Source: Dipetalonema caudispina (lineage: Eukaryota; Nematoda; Chromadorea; Rhabditida; Onchocercidae). Taken from it: a stretch of DNA of 64,000 nt. Within the stretch, counting starts at the first letter, position 1; every line of letters starts with the position of its first letter. A model generated the notes under the pieces. The model was not told the origin of the DNA. It searched no databases and saw only the letters and a list, made by a program, of their open reading frames with translations. Positions 39,024 to 51,700 of this stretch are shown piece after piece. The stretch is taken from contig JABVXV010000173.1 of NCBI GenBank assembly GCA_013365325.1, forward strand, positions 62,001 to 126,000, in the 5' to 3' direction. Both the position numbers and the translations under genes were made by a program.

Positions 39024-42000
39024 CTAGCTGTTCCGGGAAATATCAGAAGACTGGGGATGTGATAGCAGTGAACATGCATAAGACGTATATTCAGGTGGAA
39101 GAGCTGCTGCGCCGCTAACAGTGCTATCAATGGGCTGCTGTGATGCTGAAAATGTCGCAACTGCCTGAAATATGATATGAATTAGTCAAAGTAATTGATA
39201 TCAGATGAATGAATGACATATTTTCAAGAATGAAAATGATACGAATCACGAGCATCGAAAGAAGCTGGACAATGAAGTAACTTATGCAACTATTACGAGA
39301 TATGTGTAGCAAAAAACGATCAACCGTCACTTTAAAATGCAGCCCTCTTTAATTAAAGTTTAGATATTCAAGTAATTCTTACACTACAAATTTCAAAACT
39401 CGACAAAAAAAAAAGAAAAAAAAAACCAAAAGCATAAAATACAGTTCCTTTTTGCAAATACTGCAACATACCTCTTCATAAGAGGGCGGAGGATCGAACG
39501 GCTTTGACCAGTTTGCATTGCTTGATACAGTGGGATTTAAAGCGGGCACTGCATCAAGGTGAATTATATATGATGGAAAAAAATAACTGCGAGGCCTTAG
39601 CACCAAAGATTCACCACCATTATCATTCAATAAGTTTTCCTGAAATATGAGACTTGTAACAGCTGATTGGAATCAAATATATTTTGATGAGTAGTAATTC
39701 AACAAACAGCTTAATTAAAACAGAATGAACTAGAAAATGCTGTTAATCCGTGAAGCACTGTCCAACATATTACAATCAATTCCTAATTTGAGTGATTTTT
39801 AAGCAGAATGAGAAAAGTTGGATAAAATTGCCTGCATTCGTAGATAAATTTCATTGCCTGTTCTATTATTGCCTCTTCTCACTTCTATTCCATGACGTCG
39901 ATGACTTATACCACCCTCATTGCATACTCCATTTACCGGCGCTCTTCGATGTCCTGAACAAACAAATTTCAGTGTTGCATATAAAACACTAGTTCATTAT
40001 CTTAACTTCAAAGTCTACCCCACAATTTTTGAAGGAAGTTACAAAATGACCATCTCGAATTACTCCAATACTCCATATCTTAAATACTATAATTTATAAA
40101 TATTAGAAAATAAGATATACTTCGTGAATGTACAGGCTTCCTTGGAAACAAATCCAAACGACAAACAACACAACAGATAATTATAATCACCATGCATAAT
40201 AAAGGTAGACCAAGCACAATACCCCATGATGCCGCATATTCCTGAAATGAACATTACAAATATAAAAGCTGGTTTAGTAATTGAAAATATTTATCATTCT
40301 CTGCTAACCCATAAATGATAGCACCGATTAGCTTTTGTATGTAACACAGAAAATTTGTAAAGAAGAACAGAAACTGAAAAGAAATTTCTAAAAGTTCGTT
40401 TTTTTCGGAAAGATCCAGTGACCTGACAAAACTGTCCAGTATACCAATAATCCAAACATTTGCAGTGTCCGTTGTCCATCGGACGACCACCGTTTAAGCA
40501 TTTAACATGTTCACAGTGCTGACCGTGTATGTATTCCGGATAGGGACATCTGAAAATTTATGCTTTTCCAGGACATTCACTTTTCCGAGATAGTATTTTG
40601 TACTTCCTTATATAAAATTCAATCCGAATTATTAACCTGATCTTTGCATCATCTTTCATGCTAGAATTCATCTTACTACCAACTTAATAAATTATTTATC
40701 TGGATAAATTTGATTTCCGAAAAATAAACTTCATTCGAAAGTTCTCAATTACATGGTTCAATGAAGAACATTATTTTTCTGCTCAAAAGTAATTACAAAC
40801 CTGCATGTGTACTGTGCTGGAACAAGCTTAGGTATTTTCACTAAAGTACCATTATTAACGCAAACTAATTCTTCGCACAAATGACCGCGATAGAATTTGG
40901 GACAAATACATTCTCCTAAAATTAAATCAATGTGATGGAGTAGAAATAATAAATCGAAATTTTGAAAACTCGAAGTTTCGCCGTGTAGAAAAGCTAAGTT
41001 TTGAAAAATTCAGTAAGTATTATCCAATGACAAATTCAGTTCACTTGAATTCCTGTCTGACCCATGTCTGCAACTCGCACTTTATTCAGGAACGCTAAGC
41101 CATGGACTTATAGGTAGCGAAAAATCGTAAAAACAATCTCCAAAAGACTTTTCATGGAATTCCCGGTATAGTAGCTGTTTTCTATAGTGATAACACTTTT
41201 GCTTCTTACCTCTTAACGTTTTCATGCCCCCATTAAGACAATCCGGTGTTAAACCAAGCATTTTCTTTAAATACTCCAGTGAATCCATCATTATGTTGCT
41301 GAAATGAATGCCATCGTTTTTGGTGCCAACATTTCCAGAGTGACTAACTTTTGGCGTGCTTTCTAAATTTGGTTTCGAAGGCACAGAAAAATTTCCATCA
41401 GTAATTGTCACGGCTGTCGTTTGTAATGTTGTGAGCTGAAAAAGGTCTTATATTTATCGCTAAATCTTCATGTAAAACCTATCAAGACAGTTAAAGTCAT
41501 GAAATTTAGGAGGTGGAGAGAGTTAAGCACAACTGGACAATCCATTAATAAGTCTGGAGTAATCAGCTAAGACAACACATATAGCTTGCGGTAGGAGTAG
41601 ATTAATACAAAATTGTTGTAGTTAACCTCTTTCTGAACATTCAAACATTCTTATAAAACAAAGAACTACATGAAAAATTGTGAATAAATTATTTTGGAAA
41701 GAAAGGAAATTTACATTCAATAATAAAGTAAGTTAAAAAAAAACTTTGTAAAAAATTAGGAGAGAAAAAATCCGTATTAATAATAATATCAGCCATATGT
41801 TCTAATGTTTTAGTTAAATTAAAAACTTATCAATGAATAGATTAGATGCTTAATAGAAATACAAATACATTGAATGTATTTCGGACTAAAAATAAATGAG
41901 AAGATTTTGATTAGAAATATAAATGTGCTTTGATACATACACAGATGTATGAACAAATACACATATATTTATCATTAGGATTATTCAGTTATTTTATATG

Positions 42001-42090
42001 ATTACCTAACAAATGTGATAATAATACCTCATATTTATCGTCTTTTTTCAAAGCAAAATTCGTTTGATTTGGTGTCATCATCGTAATCAT
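39024..42090 (-). CDS. EGF-like single-pass membrane protein with PPxY motifs (5' end uncertain)
   Basis: I do not recognise an orthologue. Exons in transcript order: 42090-42028 (tentative), 41435-41210, 40915-40801, 40549-40423, 40241-40121, 39953-39883, 39639-39472 and 39164-39024; all are in phase and give about 343 residues. Three compact EGF-like modules follow a Ser/Thr-rich stalk: CLNGG..CICPKFYRGHLC, CVNNG..CRCPYPEYIHGQHC and CLNGG..CKCLDYWYTGQFC. A membrane span (GIVLGLPLLCMVIIIICCVV) is followed by a basic stop-transfer segment and a cytoplasmic tail with PPPSYEE and LPPEYT. PPxY motifs bind WW domains, as in NEDD4-type ubiquitin ligases, so a role as an E3 adaptor or regulated receptor is plausible but unproven. 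The tentative first exon encodes no signal peptide, yet the EGF modules should be extracellular. A true first exon probably lies further upstream. Confidence 0.68.
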
Positions 42091-42700
42091 TAGTATTCAC
42101 ATAAATGGAATTGCATATTTTCGCTATCAATTTCTGCAAGCATTTAATATTTATACCATATTGAAAAAGAAGAAAGAGAAAAAAAAAAACGAAATATAGA
42201 CAAACAATGAAAAGATAGAGAGTAAAATAAAAGTTTTGTTTATTATATTAATAGAGAAATGTGTATATTTATAAGAATCGATACGTATTTTTAATCATTT
42301 AAGATACGTAACAATTCACAATCAATATATAAATCAATTTTTAATTATACACATTAAAAATACAGCAAAACATTAAGGTCAAACAAACAAAAGTACATCC
42401 ATTATTACAATGGATATATTTGCTATTTTTAACTTGTTTGTCTGTTCAAATAGACATATTGATAAATTTTTTTATCATTACCTAATAGAAGCAATCATAA
42501 TGAATTCATTAACTTTCAATAATTTATATCTAATCTAATCTTAAAAGTAAATTGAAATCTTATAACAACATTATCTTCTATCTCAATTCCCGAAATATCT
42601 CAAATATTCACATGAAAAAAATACTATCACATTAATGACATAATGTTAAGCCGTGAATTACCTATCATTCATTAACCACGTATCTTTATGTATGTGTAAC

Positions 42701-42725
42701 TGTCTGTCTGTCTGTCTGTCTGTCT
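42701..42725. repeat. (TGTC)6 microsatellite
   Basis: Six uninterrupted TGTC units are visible. Confidence 0.9.
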
Positions 42726-42877
42726 AATCGTGTGTATGCAAATTAATTTGAGATGAATGGTATTCGAATGATGTGTATGTGTTTTATTAGATATCAAAAC
42801 GAGGTCCTCGTCAACTATGATAGTTATGTAGTGTAGTTATTTAGGAGAGGTAAAGTAGAAATCACATATAAAGTGTG

Positions 42878-42979
42878 GAAACTATAATATTTCTACAGTA
42901 TTATCGATAATATTCGGTATATCAAGATTACAATCAATTGCATTGTTTAATAAAGAAACTATAATATTTCTACAGTATT
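42878..42979. repeat. 25-bp direct repeat, 77-bp period
   Basis: The same 25 bases (beginning GAAACTATAATATTTCTAC) occur at 42878-42902 and 42955-42979. The bases after each copy are also partly alike (both reach a TATATCA), which suggests an old tandem duplication. Confidence 0.85.
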
Positions 42980-45765
42980 GCAAGTATGCGATATATCATA
43001 GATGATGCTGTAAATTACGAAGAGATATTGTAGATTGAAAAGAAATACCTTGGAAACTAGCCATACGGTTATTTCAATTCATCGGTCTTCTGCTCAATTT
43101 TATCGATTAATTTTAAAAAATTCAAAATTTACAAACCAATTGATCAATTTGTTGTTACCATTGCTATGGTTTGCAAATACCGCGATCAATACATATTATT
43201 ACTTTTGGAGAGGGTTAAGGAAAATGGAAGGATCAGTAACGGTTTCGAAAATTGCAAGAATAAAAATAACAAACTTCAATATTTTTGAAAATGATGGAAA
43301 TTTATAAACGATATTATCTGCTACTGTTACTACTATGCTTCATTTTTTCGCTCTAAGAAATTTTCAGCAACTTTTTGCATTGAAGGATTTTTTTTTTTTT
43401 GGTTTATTTCAAGTTTTAATATTCTTTCAAGTATTATTGATGAAAACTTTTTTTTTACTTTTAATTTAAATATTTGATGCAATGATTTTAATCCAAATGT
43501 TTAAAAGCGATGTAACTTGAAAATTTAGTAACTTGAAAACTGATTTTTTTAAAAAAATGGTTTAAAAGAATAAACAGGTAGCTCAAAATGTTCATAATTC
43601 AGGAAAAGAGAGAGAAAAAGAAGAAAAAACCGTTTGATGAATATAAATAACATTCGTGATATTTTAGTTTGAAGTATAAACGGAATTGCTACAATAAAGC
43701 AGCGATCGAAACTTTAGTTGTATTCCATCCGGTATGTTACTTAGTGAATATGTGATGATAGAAAGGTCGCGAACATATATGCAGATTCCGGCATTCATTC
43801 ATATTAAAATCATGTCTTATTTAATATCCGATAAGATGTTTAGTGGAAGTATAACGGAAAGATAAGAAAGCTAACTACCATATATACAGTAGTTCCGCTT
43901 TCATCCTTACCAGAATTATGTATTACTTAATATCCGGAATATGCATAAGCAACTTTTTATATCATCCAATTTGTTTCATAAAATAATCGGATATTGTTTG
44001 GTGTATTCCGAAAAGGTAATCTTGAAATCATCAAGATTATGATTTAGCTCAATTTCACCCATCTCAAAAAACTTCAGAATTATCGAAAGTATGGCTTAGT
44101 ACGATCTCATCCATTTCGATAAATTTTGAAAACTTCAATTTCATCCAATCCAAAAGACCTCGGCAGGATCTATGAAAATTATCCATCACAACATTCAGTA
44201 GCAGAACTGACTTAAGTATTATCATCATAGGTCTTACTAGAAGATTCGAACTTTCTACGAGCATTCTGCATCGACTGCGCTTCTAGGCACTTGGCCATGC
44301 ATCTAAAGCATTACACTTTTACATCGATCCAATTTATTTATTGGTTTGACCCTTTGGATATTCAATGACACTACAATTTGCGTTTTTTATATGTTTTAAT
44401 TCCTTCCTCATCCTAAGATATCATTTCATGTTTATATCGAAATGATACGATAGACCCAACATAAATGTCAGAATAGTTCTGTAAGTTCTCTTTTTTATTA
44501 AGTTGTCAAACACTTGAAATTTTTGGAAAATTTTATTCCAAAACATCGCACAATCCAATAATCCAATAACCCGTGATAATATTCGGAAAAAAAAAGAAAA
44601 AAGACGAATAGATATGACACCATAAATTTTTAAAAGATTTCCTAAAACTAGAAAATTTTGCTAGCAAAATAAAACACCAACTATGGAGCACAGTTAACGA
44701 AAGCAGTTGAGATGATTACAATGAATGAAGTAATTAGGCAATACTTGTTTGAATATTCAAAACAGAGCTTAATTCAAGGCAAAATATAAAGTTCAATAAT
44801 ACTCTGATTCCCTTTCTTCTCAACTATTTCTTTAGTTAAACCTTGAATTTCTTTTTCCTATTATGGAAAATAATGGACATCTCATTATCCTAAAATGTAC
44901 TATCATAGAGAATGAATTACTAACAACATGAATGATAATATCCTTCATCCAGTAAACACTGAGAAGAAGTTATAAATAGCAAACGGAACCTCATTAATTT
45001 CATCATTAATTATTATCGAATTCTGTTTCTTTCTGTAGAGGAGAAAAATCCAAGGTTTGTAAAGAAAAGTTTAGGAATGTTTACAGCGAAAATATACCAC
45101 TTAATAACTAGCCATAGCCCATGGCTTTTTTAACAATGAAATTGCAAAAGCAGAAGATTAGATGTGGAAATAAATTACAGCTCCTTGAAAGAGCATTCGG
45201 AAAAAAGTTTGTTTTAGAAACTTGCTCGAAGGAGTTCTTAATTCATTAGATTTTTAAACTTCCAAGAAACTGTGCCACAACTCGTCTTGATAAAAGTCGA
45301 GTTCAACGAGAACAGCAAAACCAAGTATGTTCTGCAAATTTAAACTCAATTCTAAGATTAATAAAAGTATTAAAAGTAGAACCAGTTGAAACATATCAGG
45401 ATTGTTCCTCATCCAGTTCAATGTGCATCAAATGCAAGCAAAACTGTATTCTGGACAGGGTCGTGAGTATTATCAGTCACTTAGTGAAGCGAACAATGTT
45501 GATAAAGTGATGGATAGAAGGCATATAAAATCGTTTTTTCTTATTTAAGCACATTTATGAGTGAATTATTTACTTCATTTAAGCTATCACTAAATTCCTG
45601 AGTGGAAGGATGGAAAATTGAAGGTATTTCGAATACACCTTTAAAAATCAATTTCAATTTTAAAATTGGAACCAAAAATATAATCAAACAAATTACAAAT
45701 AATTAAAGCGATAGGAATGTATAAAGCATATACACAAAATCGATAACTCTTTCTTTAGATCATGA

Positions 45766-48700
45766 TTATGTATACCGATGTAAACATGATATAGCTCGAG
45801 CAGTCGATAGTCGTACATCAATGTCGTGATCTTTCAAAAGTAACATCAATCCTGAAAAGTCATATATAAAATAGACATAAAAAATCGGCCCGATATTTTT
45901 ATAATTCGGAAGCACTTTGTTGGGAAACGCTAACATTATAAGTGACTGAGTGGAACATGAGAATTTATTAAAGTAAAATGTGAAAATCCGAAAAAATTTC
46001 TGGTTGTTCAGGGATTTTTATAAAAGATTTAAGATTTGAATAATCGGATACTTCCTCCTACCTTACTGGAACCATTCTAATAAGTGGACTAATAAGTTAT
46101 TCCCTATTTCATGTTTTGTAAAATAAAGTTTGTTCAGTCTGTCTTTAATTTAGGAAAAAAAATTCGAACGCAATACTTCGAATAGATTACAACTTGAATT
46201 TCAAAGAACTAATCTTACATTTGAAGAAAGTCATCAAAATGTAGAGCAACAAAAGAGGAAAATCATTCTTCACTCAAACTATCACTAGAAACAGCAATCC
46301 CTTTGATTCCATTAAATTTTACAAAACCTTATAAACATCAAATTCATATGCGAAAGTAATCAAACCCCTATTGCTCAAAATATAAAAAAACAAAAATCAC
46401 CCGCAAATATTAATTCTTTTGAAACAGTACTCCGTAATTCTGGTGTTAATTCACCCAACAAATAACCCGTCATGTGAGCAGCATTAGAACGGATACGAGA
46501 TGATGTGCTTTTGAAATAATTATTACAATTCAAAGCATAATAGTTGATACGATCAGGAAATGAGAAAGCCTAAAACTGGATATTTATTAATATCTGCTAA
46601 TTTATAAAAAATTTAAATGTATAAAAAAGACTTTAGTCTTCTGTATTCCTAATACAAATCTTTCATTCATTAAAGTTCATTTAATTGTCCAATGCCTAGC
46701 CCAATTTAAATATTCAAAAAGAGTGATTAATGCAGACGGAAAATAATATGTATTTACATTGGCATTCAAAACTTCTAGTCAGTTTATGTGTTCTTATTGT
46801 GCTTACATTATTTCAGCTATACTGCTACCAACTAATATTAGCATTGAACGTTTTGAATATATGGGATATGTGTAAAAATCAGAATAATAACTTGAACATA
46901 AACAGAACAAAAGAATAGAAACATTGTGAAAAATCATAACTAAGAAAGCCGATTTCTAATGCATTTCTTATTTTGTTGCACGGATTGAGATATGGATAGT
47001 CCCAATAAAGGCAACATGAATGATAACAAAAACAACTTACTAATATTACGCTAAATTCTTTTAAAAATTGATGATAATTATGGCATTGTTCATCGATTTT
47101 CAGATCGCGTTCAATCAACTGTGTCAAACGATCGGAATTTAACAACGAACTTACCGATACAAGGCATCGTGCACACATCTGAAATAAATATTTCTTGAAA
47201 GCAGGGAAAAAATTCAATTTGAATATTTCTATAATTTACAGACAAATGTATATAACCTATTTGTTTGAAAACCATTAAGAAAAAGCAGCCTTAGTACACC
47301 GCTGCGGTATTGAAATCAGAAGTTCTAACTATGAAAGGATTTTAACAAACGTTGGCTAGCGAGGAATAAGTGATTCAAAGTGCTAATAACTTATCAATCG
47401 AATAAGATAAAAGGAGGCAATTTAATCAACTGTCATCAGCCTCTTTTGGGTAGTCATATGACGCTCATATCCTAAAATCCTTGCAGCATTCCAATAATCA
47501 ACATCAAAAATCTCTGATGATAATGATAAATAATGAAAACACAGTATAAAACTAAGGAACGTCCAAAATCCAAAGTATATTGAATCTCAATGCGCTACAG
47601 CTTATCTTGCTGATAATTTCGTGTATTCATCATTACATTCCAAAAATTTAAAAAATCTCAAGAAAAAAGTTAAAACTGCACCTGCTTAACTTGATCCTCT
47701 TCATCATTCAAATGCAAAACAATAGAAACAATATTTATAAGTAACTGTTCGCGATATGCATCACAACTACCCACACGTTGACCTAATTCACCAAATAAAC
47801 TGAATGACACAGCACGCAATGCACTACTTTCCTAAAATTAAACAAGAATAAGCAGATGGGCGAAATAAGATGGAATAATGAAATTTGAAAAGAAATTTAG
47901 AAGACGAAACAGTGAAATTTGCGCACTTTCTCAAAACATGGTCGTAATTTCAATAATACATTCGACAGTATATTCTCCAGATGTTTATTTGGTACACGTG
48001 TAGAAAGTTTATTCAGTGCGTTAACTGCTTCCATTGCAATCTGAAACTCTACGCTTTGATAAAAATACAATTGAATTATGACTGATGAAAATATTTATTC
48101 GGTTCTTAACAACAAACGTTTTACCACTCACAAATGGCCGAAGAATTTATAAAAATGACTATGCAATTATGCACTGAAGTAGAAAAAGCAAGGAATCATA
48201 CATACAGAGACGATTTCTGAAAAAAAAGAAAAAGAATCAATTTTTAACTCCTAAAAAAGTCAAACCGATCAGTAATAAGTAAAAACAGTGACCAACCTCA
48301 TCTCGACGATCACCACTATCATCTAATCCGGCCATTGCCGCTTGTATTGCATCCGACGAATATTTGTTTAAAATTGAATCATTACAGCAAGCCAAATCAC
48401 CAAGTCCACGTACGGCTAACTTGAAATTGAAAAATTCCAAATAATGTTTATACAAAAAGTAGGCATACAATAGTATTACTCATCATTCTTATAAAACTTT
48501 CTATAACTTACTTTTCGAATCTTTAAATTACGATCTTCTAGTGCTCTCATTAGGTTTGTAATTAGTGCCTCAAGAAGTTTATTATCAGCTTCTCCTTCTT
48601 CATTTGGACATCTGAAAAAAATGAATAGATACGCACTTCAATTAACACTATAAGGTTAACAGAAATCAACAAATGCACAAAAAGGATCACATAGTATTAA

Positions 48701-51700
48701 TATGTACCGTTTGGTTAAGGCAGACAAAACTGCTGCTGCAGCAATACGATATGCATCACTGGGAGATTGCATACGAGGTATCATTAATGTTACAAGTGGT
48801 CGTATCCATTCAGGACGATGTTCACTTAATGAGCGAGTCAGAACTGCTATCTGTAAAAAGAGATAAGTAGTAAGAATGCAATTACGTTCAGTACTGCATA
48901 AAAACAATGACAATAATACATAAATGATTACAAACGAAAAAACATACTTTGTTAGACTATAATATTATCTTGATGAACAGAATAATGAATGATAGCATGA
49001 TAAGGGAAAAATGAATAAATAAACGATTACGTATCAGAAGAAAGTGCTGGTAATTTTTGGCATAGACTACAAATCACGAAATCAATCTTGAAAACTAACG
49101 CCATTCGTAAAATGCAATGTATCAACACAATCACTCCATGCACGTTCTGAATTCATTTTTTCAACGATAGCATCATCGAGTGTTCGAAGGAACAAACTTC
49201 GCAAAGCCTGAGATGCCAAAGCAGCTGGTGTAGATGACAGCCGACGCAATTCCGGAGTGATGATCAACGATTTCACTCCTGGACTTGTATAACAAAATTC
49301 AGAAAATATTTTCCAAAATAAAAAAAAATACGAAAGGAAACAAAAGTATCTAGTCGAAAGAAAGGAACACATATTAGCCTAAAGAGGTAATCGAGAAACT
49401 TTATGGGAATAACATGTACTAGTAACTTCTGGTGTATACCAAAAATTACGGTATTATTCGGAAATCCTACCATCTTTTTCCTTCATCAACACTGGATATT
49501 GAGTATCAACGACAGCTGCAAGAAATTGCAATAATGCTGCTAAAATATTTGGAATTCGCTTGCACAATTCTACTTCTGGCTCACCAGCCTGAAACACATG
49601 AACGAGAGTTTTTCACTTCTTACCAATTTTTCGTTTTCGAAAGAAAGAACTGAAGATGGAAACAGCTGGGAATTTGATTACGGATTAATATGAACTATTT
49701 TTATTCAGAGGTGGTAACTAAGAAAGCTTACATAAAAAAGATCTTCCGCTATAGACGGGAAAATCTATTATCGCGTGATGAAATATGGAATAATAAAATT
49801 TATCAACACAACAATCTAATCTTATTTCGCCACATGGCAATCTACAACATGATGAGATTTTGAAGAAAGAAACAAAACAATAACAATACCTTAATGATTT
49901 CTGCAATAGCTGCTGCCAATGTACAAACTTCGGGTTTTACAATTTTCACCGATGATCCAGCACCAGTATCCAGAACTTCGAATGGTACTTCAGATGTCTC
50001 TGATGAATCACATCCAGTTGTTATCAATTCCAGTAAATAATCAGCAATCAACGGGAACAAAGAATGATCATGCGACATTGTATGCCATGCATCAATCATT
50101 GATCTAAATGAACAGAAAATTTTTCTAAAGAAAATCAAAATGTTTCGATACATAATGAAAAAGAAAAAAGCAATGTTCAAGTTTCTTTTAACTACCATCA
50201 TTCATATACACAAACATAATTATTCCAAACCTTTTTAGCCTAAACCTGGGATAATTTCATTCATCTACCTGCCCTTCCTACTTCACATGAGTTCAATATT
50301 CTCATGAAGCCCTACTTTAAATTTCTGGAAAATATATAATATCTTTGAGATCCAAAAATTTTGAATACTTACACAGAATAGGGTAATGGTCTAGTCAACA
50401 TAACATCGATACATGCATATAGCTGATGATATGCAAACGCTATTAAAGCTGCCAGTAAATCGGTATATGTTTGAACGCATGCGTGTATATCCGGTAATTT
50501 ATTTAATAATGTTGTGACCAGTGTATCAGCCTACAAAGTCAGAACATCTTCTTGTTTGGCCTTTAATAAATCGAATTTCGGCTCCAAAAACCACTAAAAA
50601 CTAACTTCAACCGTCTTTAAAAGGGTCACGAAAATAAGTTGGATTCAAGTCAAGTAAATAAGTACACAAATAAGTTACCTCAGCAGAAAGAGTATCCCCT
50701 CGATGTGTAAGCACACTGGTAAGTAATTGAGCGGCTGCTGAACTGACCTGACTTTGGCGATCACTTAGCATGCCAAATAAACCTGATAAGTATGTTTGTA
50801 TTTGAGATTGCGGCAAACGACTGTCGATAATCTGCAAGAAGAAAATGAGGAATTAAAAAGAGTAAAAAATAAAAATTGAGGAACTAACTGAAAGTTTAAC
50901 AGATAACAGTCTTAATTATGTCAGAAATAATTGCTTAATTTATCTGGCATAGCATGGAAATATAAGTCTTACTTTATAGTTTCATACACTACTGAATATT
51001 TTTATATCCATCTAATTGAAAAAAGAACTTAACAGGGAAATCCACAGATTACTTACATCAGCCATAACCTTAACAGTTTTCCGTGAAAGCATTCCTTCTA
51101 GTTTGCCCTCGCCGCCAAGATATTCATTGATGAATACAGTCGGGTCGAACAAGGTATTATCAACGCTATCTCGGGCAAGACCTGAAACATAATTATCATA
51201 TTCTCAGAAACTGAATGATATCTTATACAGACAAAACAATTCCAGATAATAACTTCCTTCACACAGCTTCCCTAATTAAAAAGTGTTAAAATAACATTAA
51301 GAACCTTTATAGACATGAGCTAGTCGAAATGTCCAATAAACAGCACGCAATGCAGCATGACGAACAGCACATAATGAATCAGCAATTCGTGGCACTAGCC
51401 GAGCTAACAATGATGACATCGGACTAAACTCACTCGCACGCTAAATAAAAAATCAAGAAGAACTCAGAGAATGACCCAAAGATAGTAAATCAAAACAGGT
51501 TACTTCAACATCATTTATCACTTGATGGTATTTCGCTAATCGTGTATCACAGCGTACCGAAAATGAAGAGACGCAGAAGGCAAACTATATCCTTCTTCAT
51601 CGACAGTTATCAATAATGATGCTAAGAGATATAATCCAAATTTTTTCATTCTTTTATATCATAACACTTCTAGTAAGTGCCCTTAATGATAAAAGTATTG

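Larger units (their letters stand above)
42091..45765. other. Intergenic region between the EGF/PPxY gene and MROH1
   Basis: This 3.7-kb region is the largest gene-free block. It must include the MROH1 3' UTR and the promoter of the EGF/PPxY gene, and perhaps its missing signal-peptide exon. Open frames at 43035-43307 (+) and 44064-44264 (-) have no similarity I recognise. Simple and short direct repeats are listed separately. Confidence 0.5.

Noticed and set aside
43035..43307. 90-codon plus-strand frame upstream of the EGF/PPxY gene
   Set aside because: No similarity is recognised and there is no exon boundary evidence. It lies among repeats.
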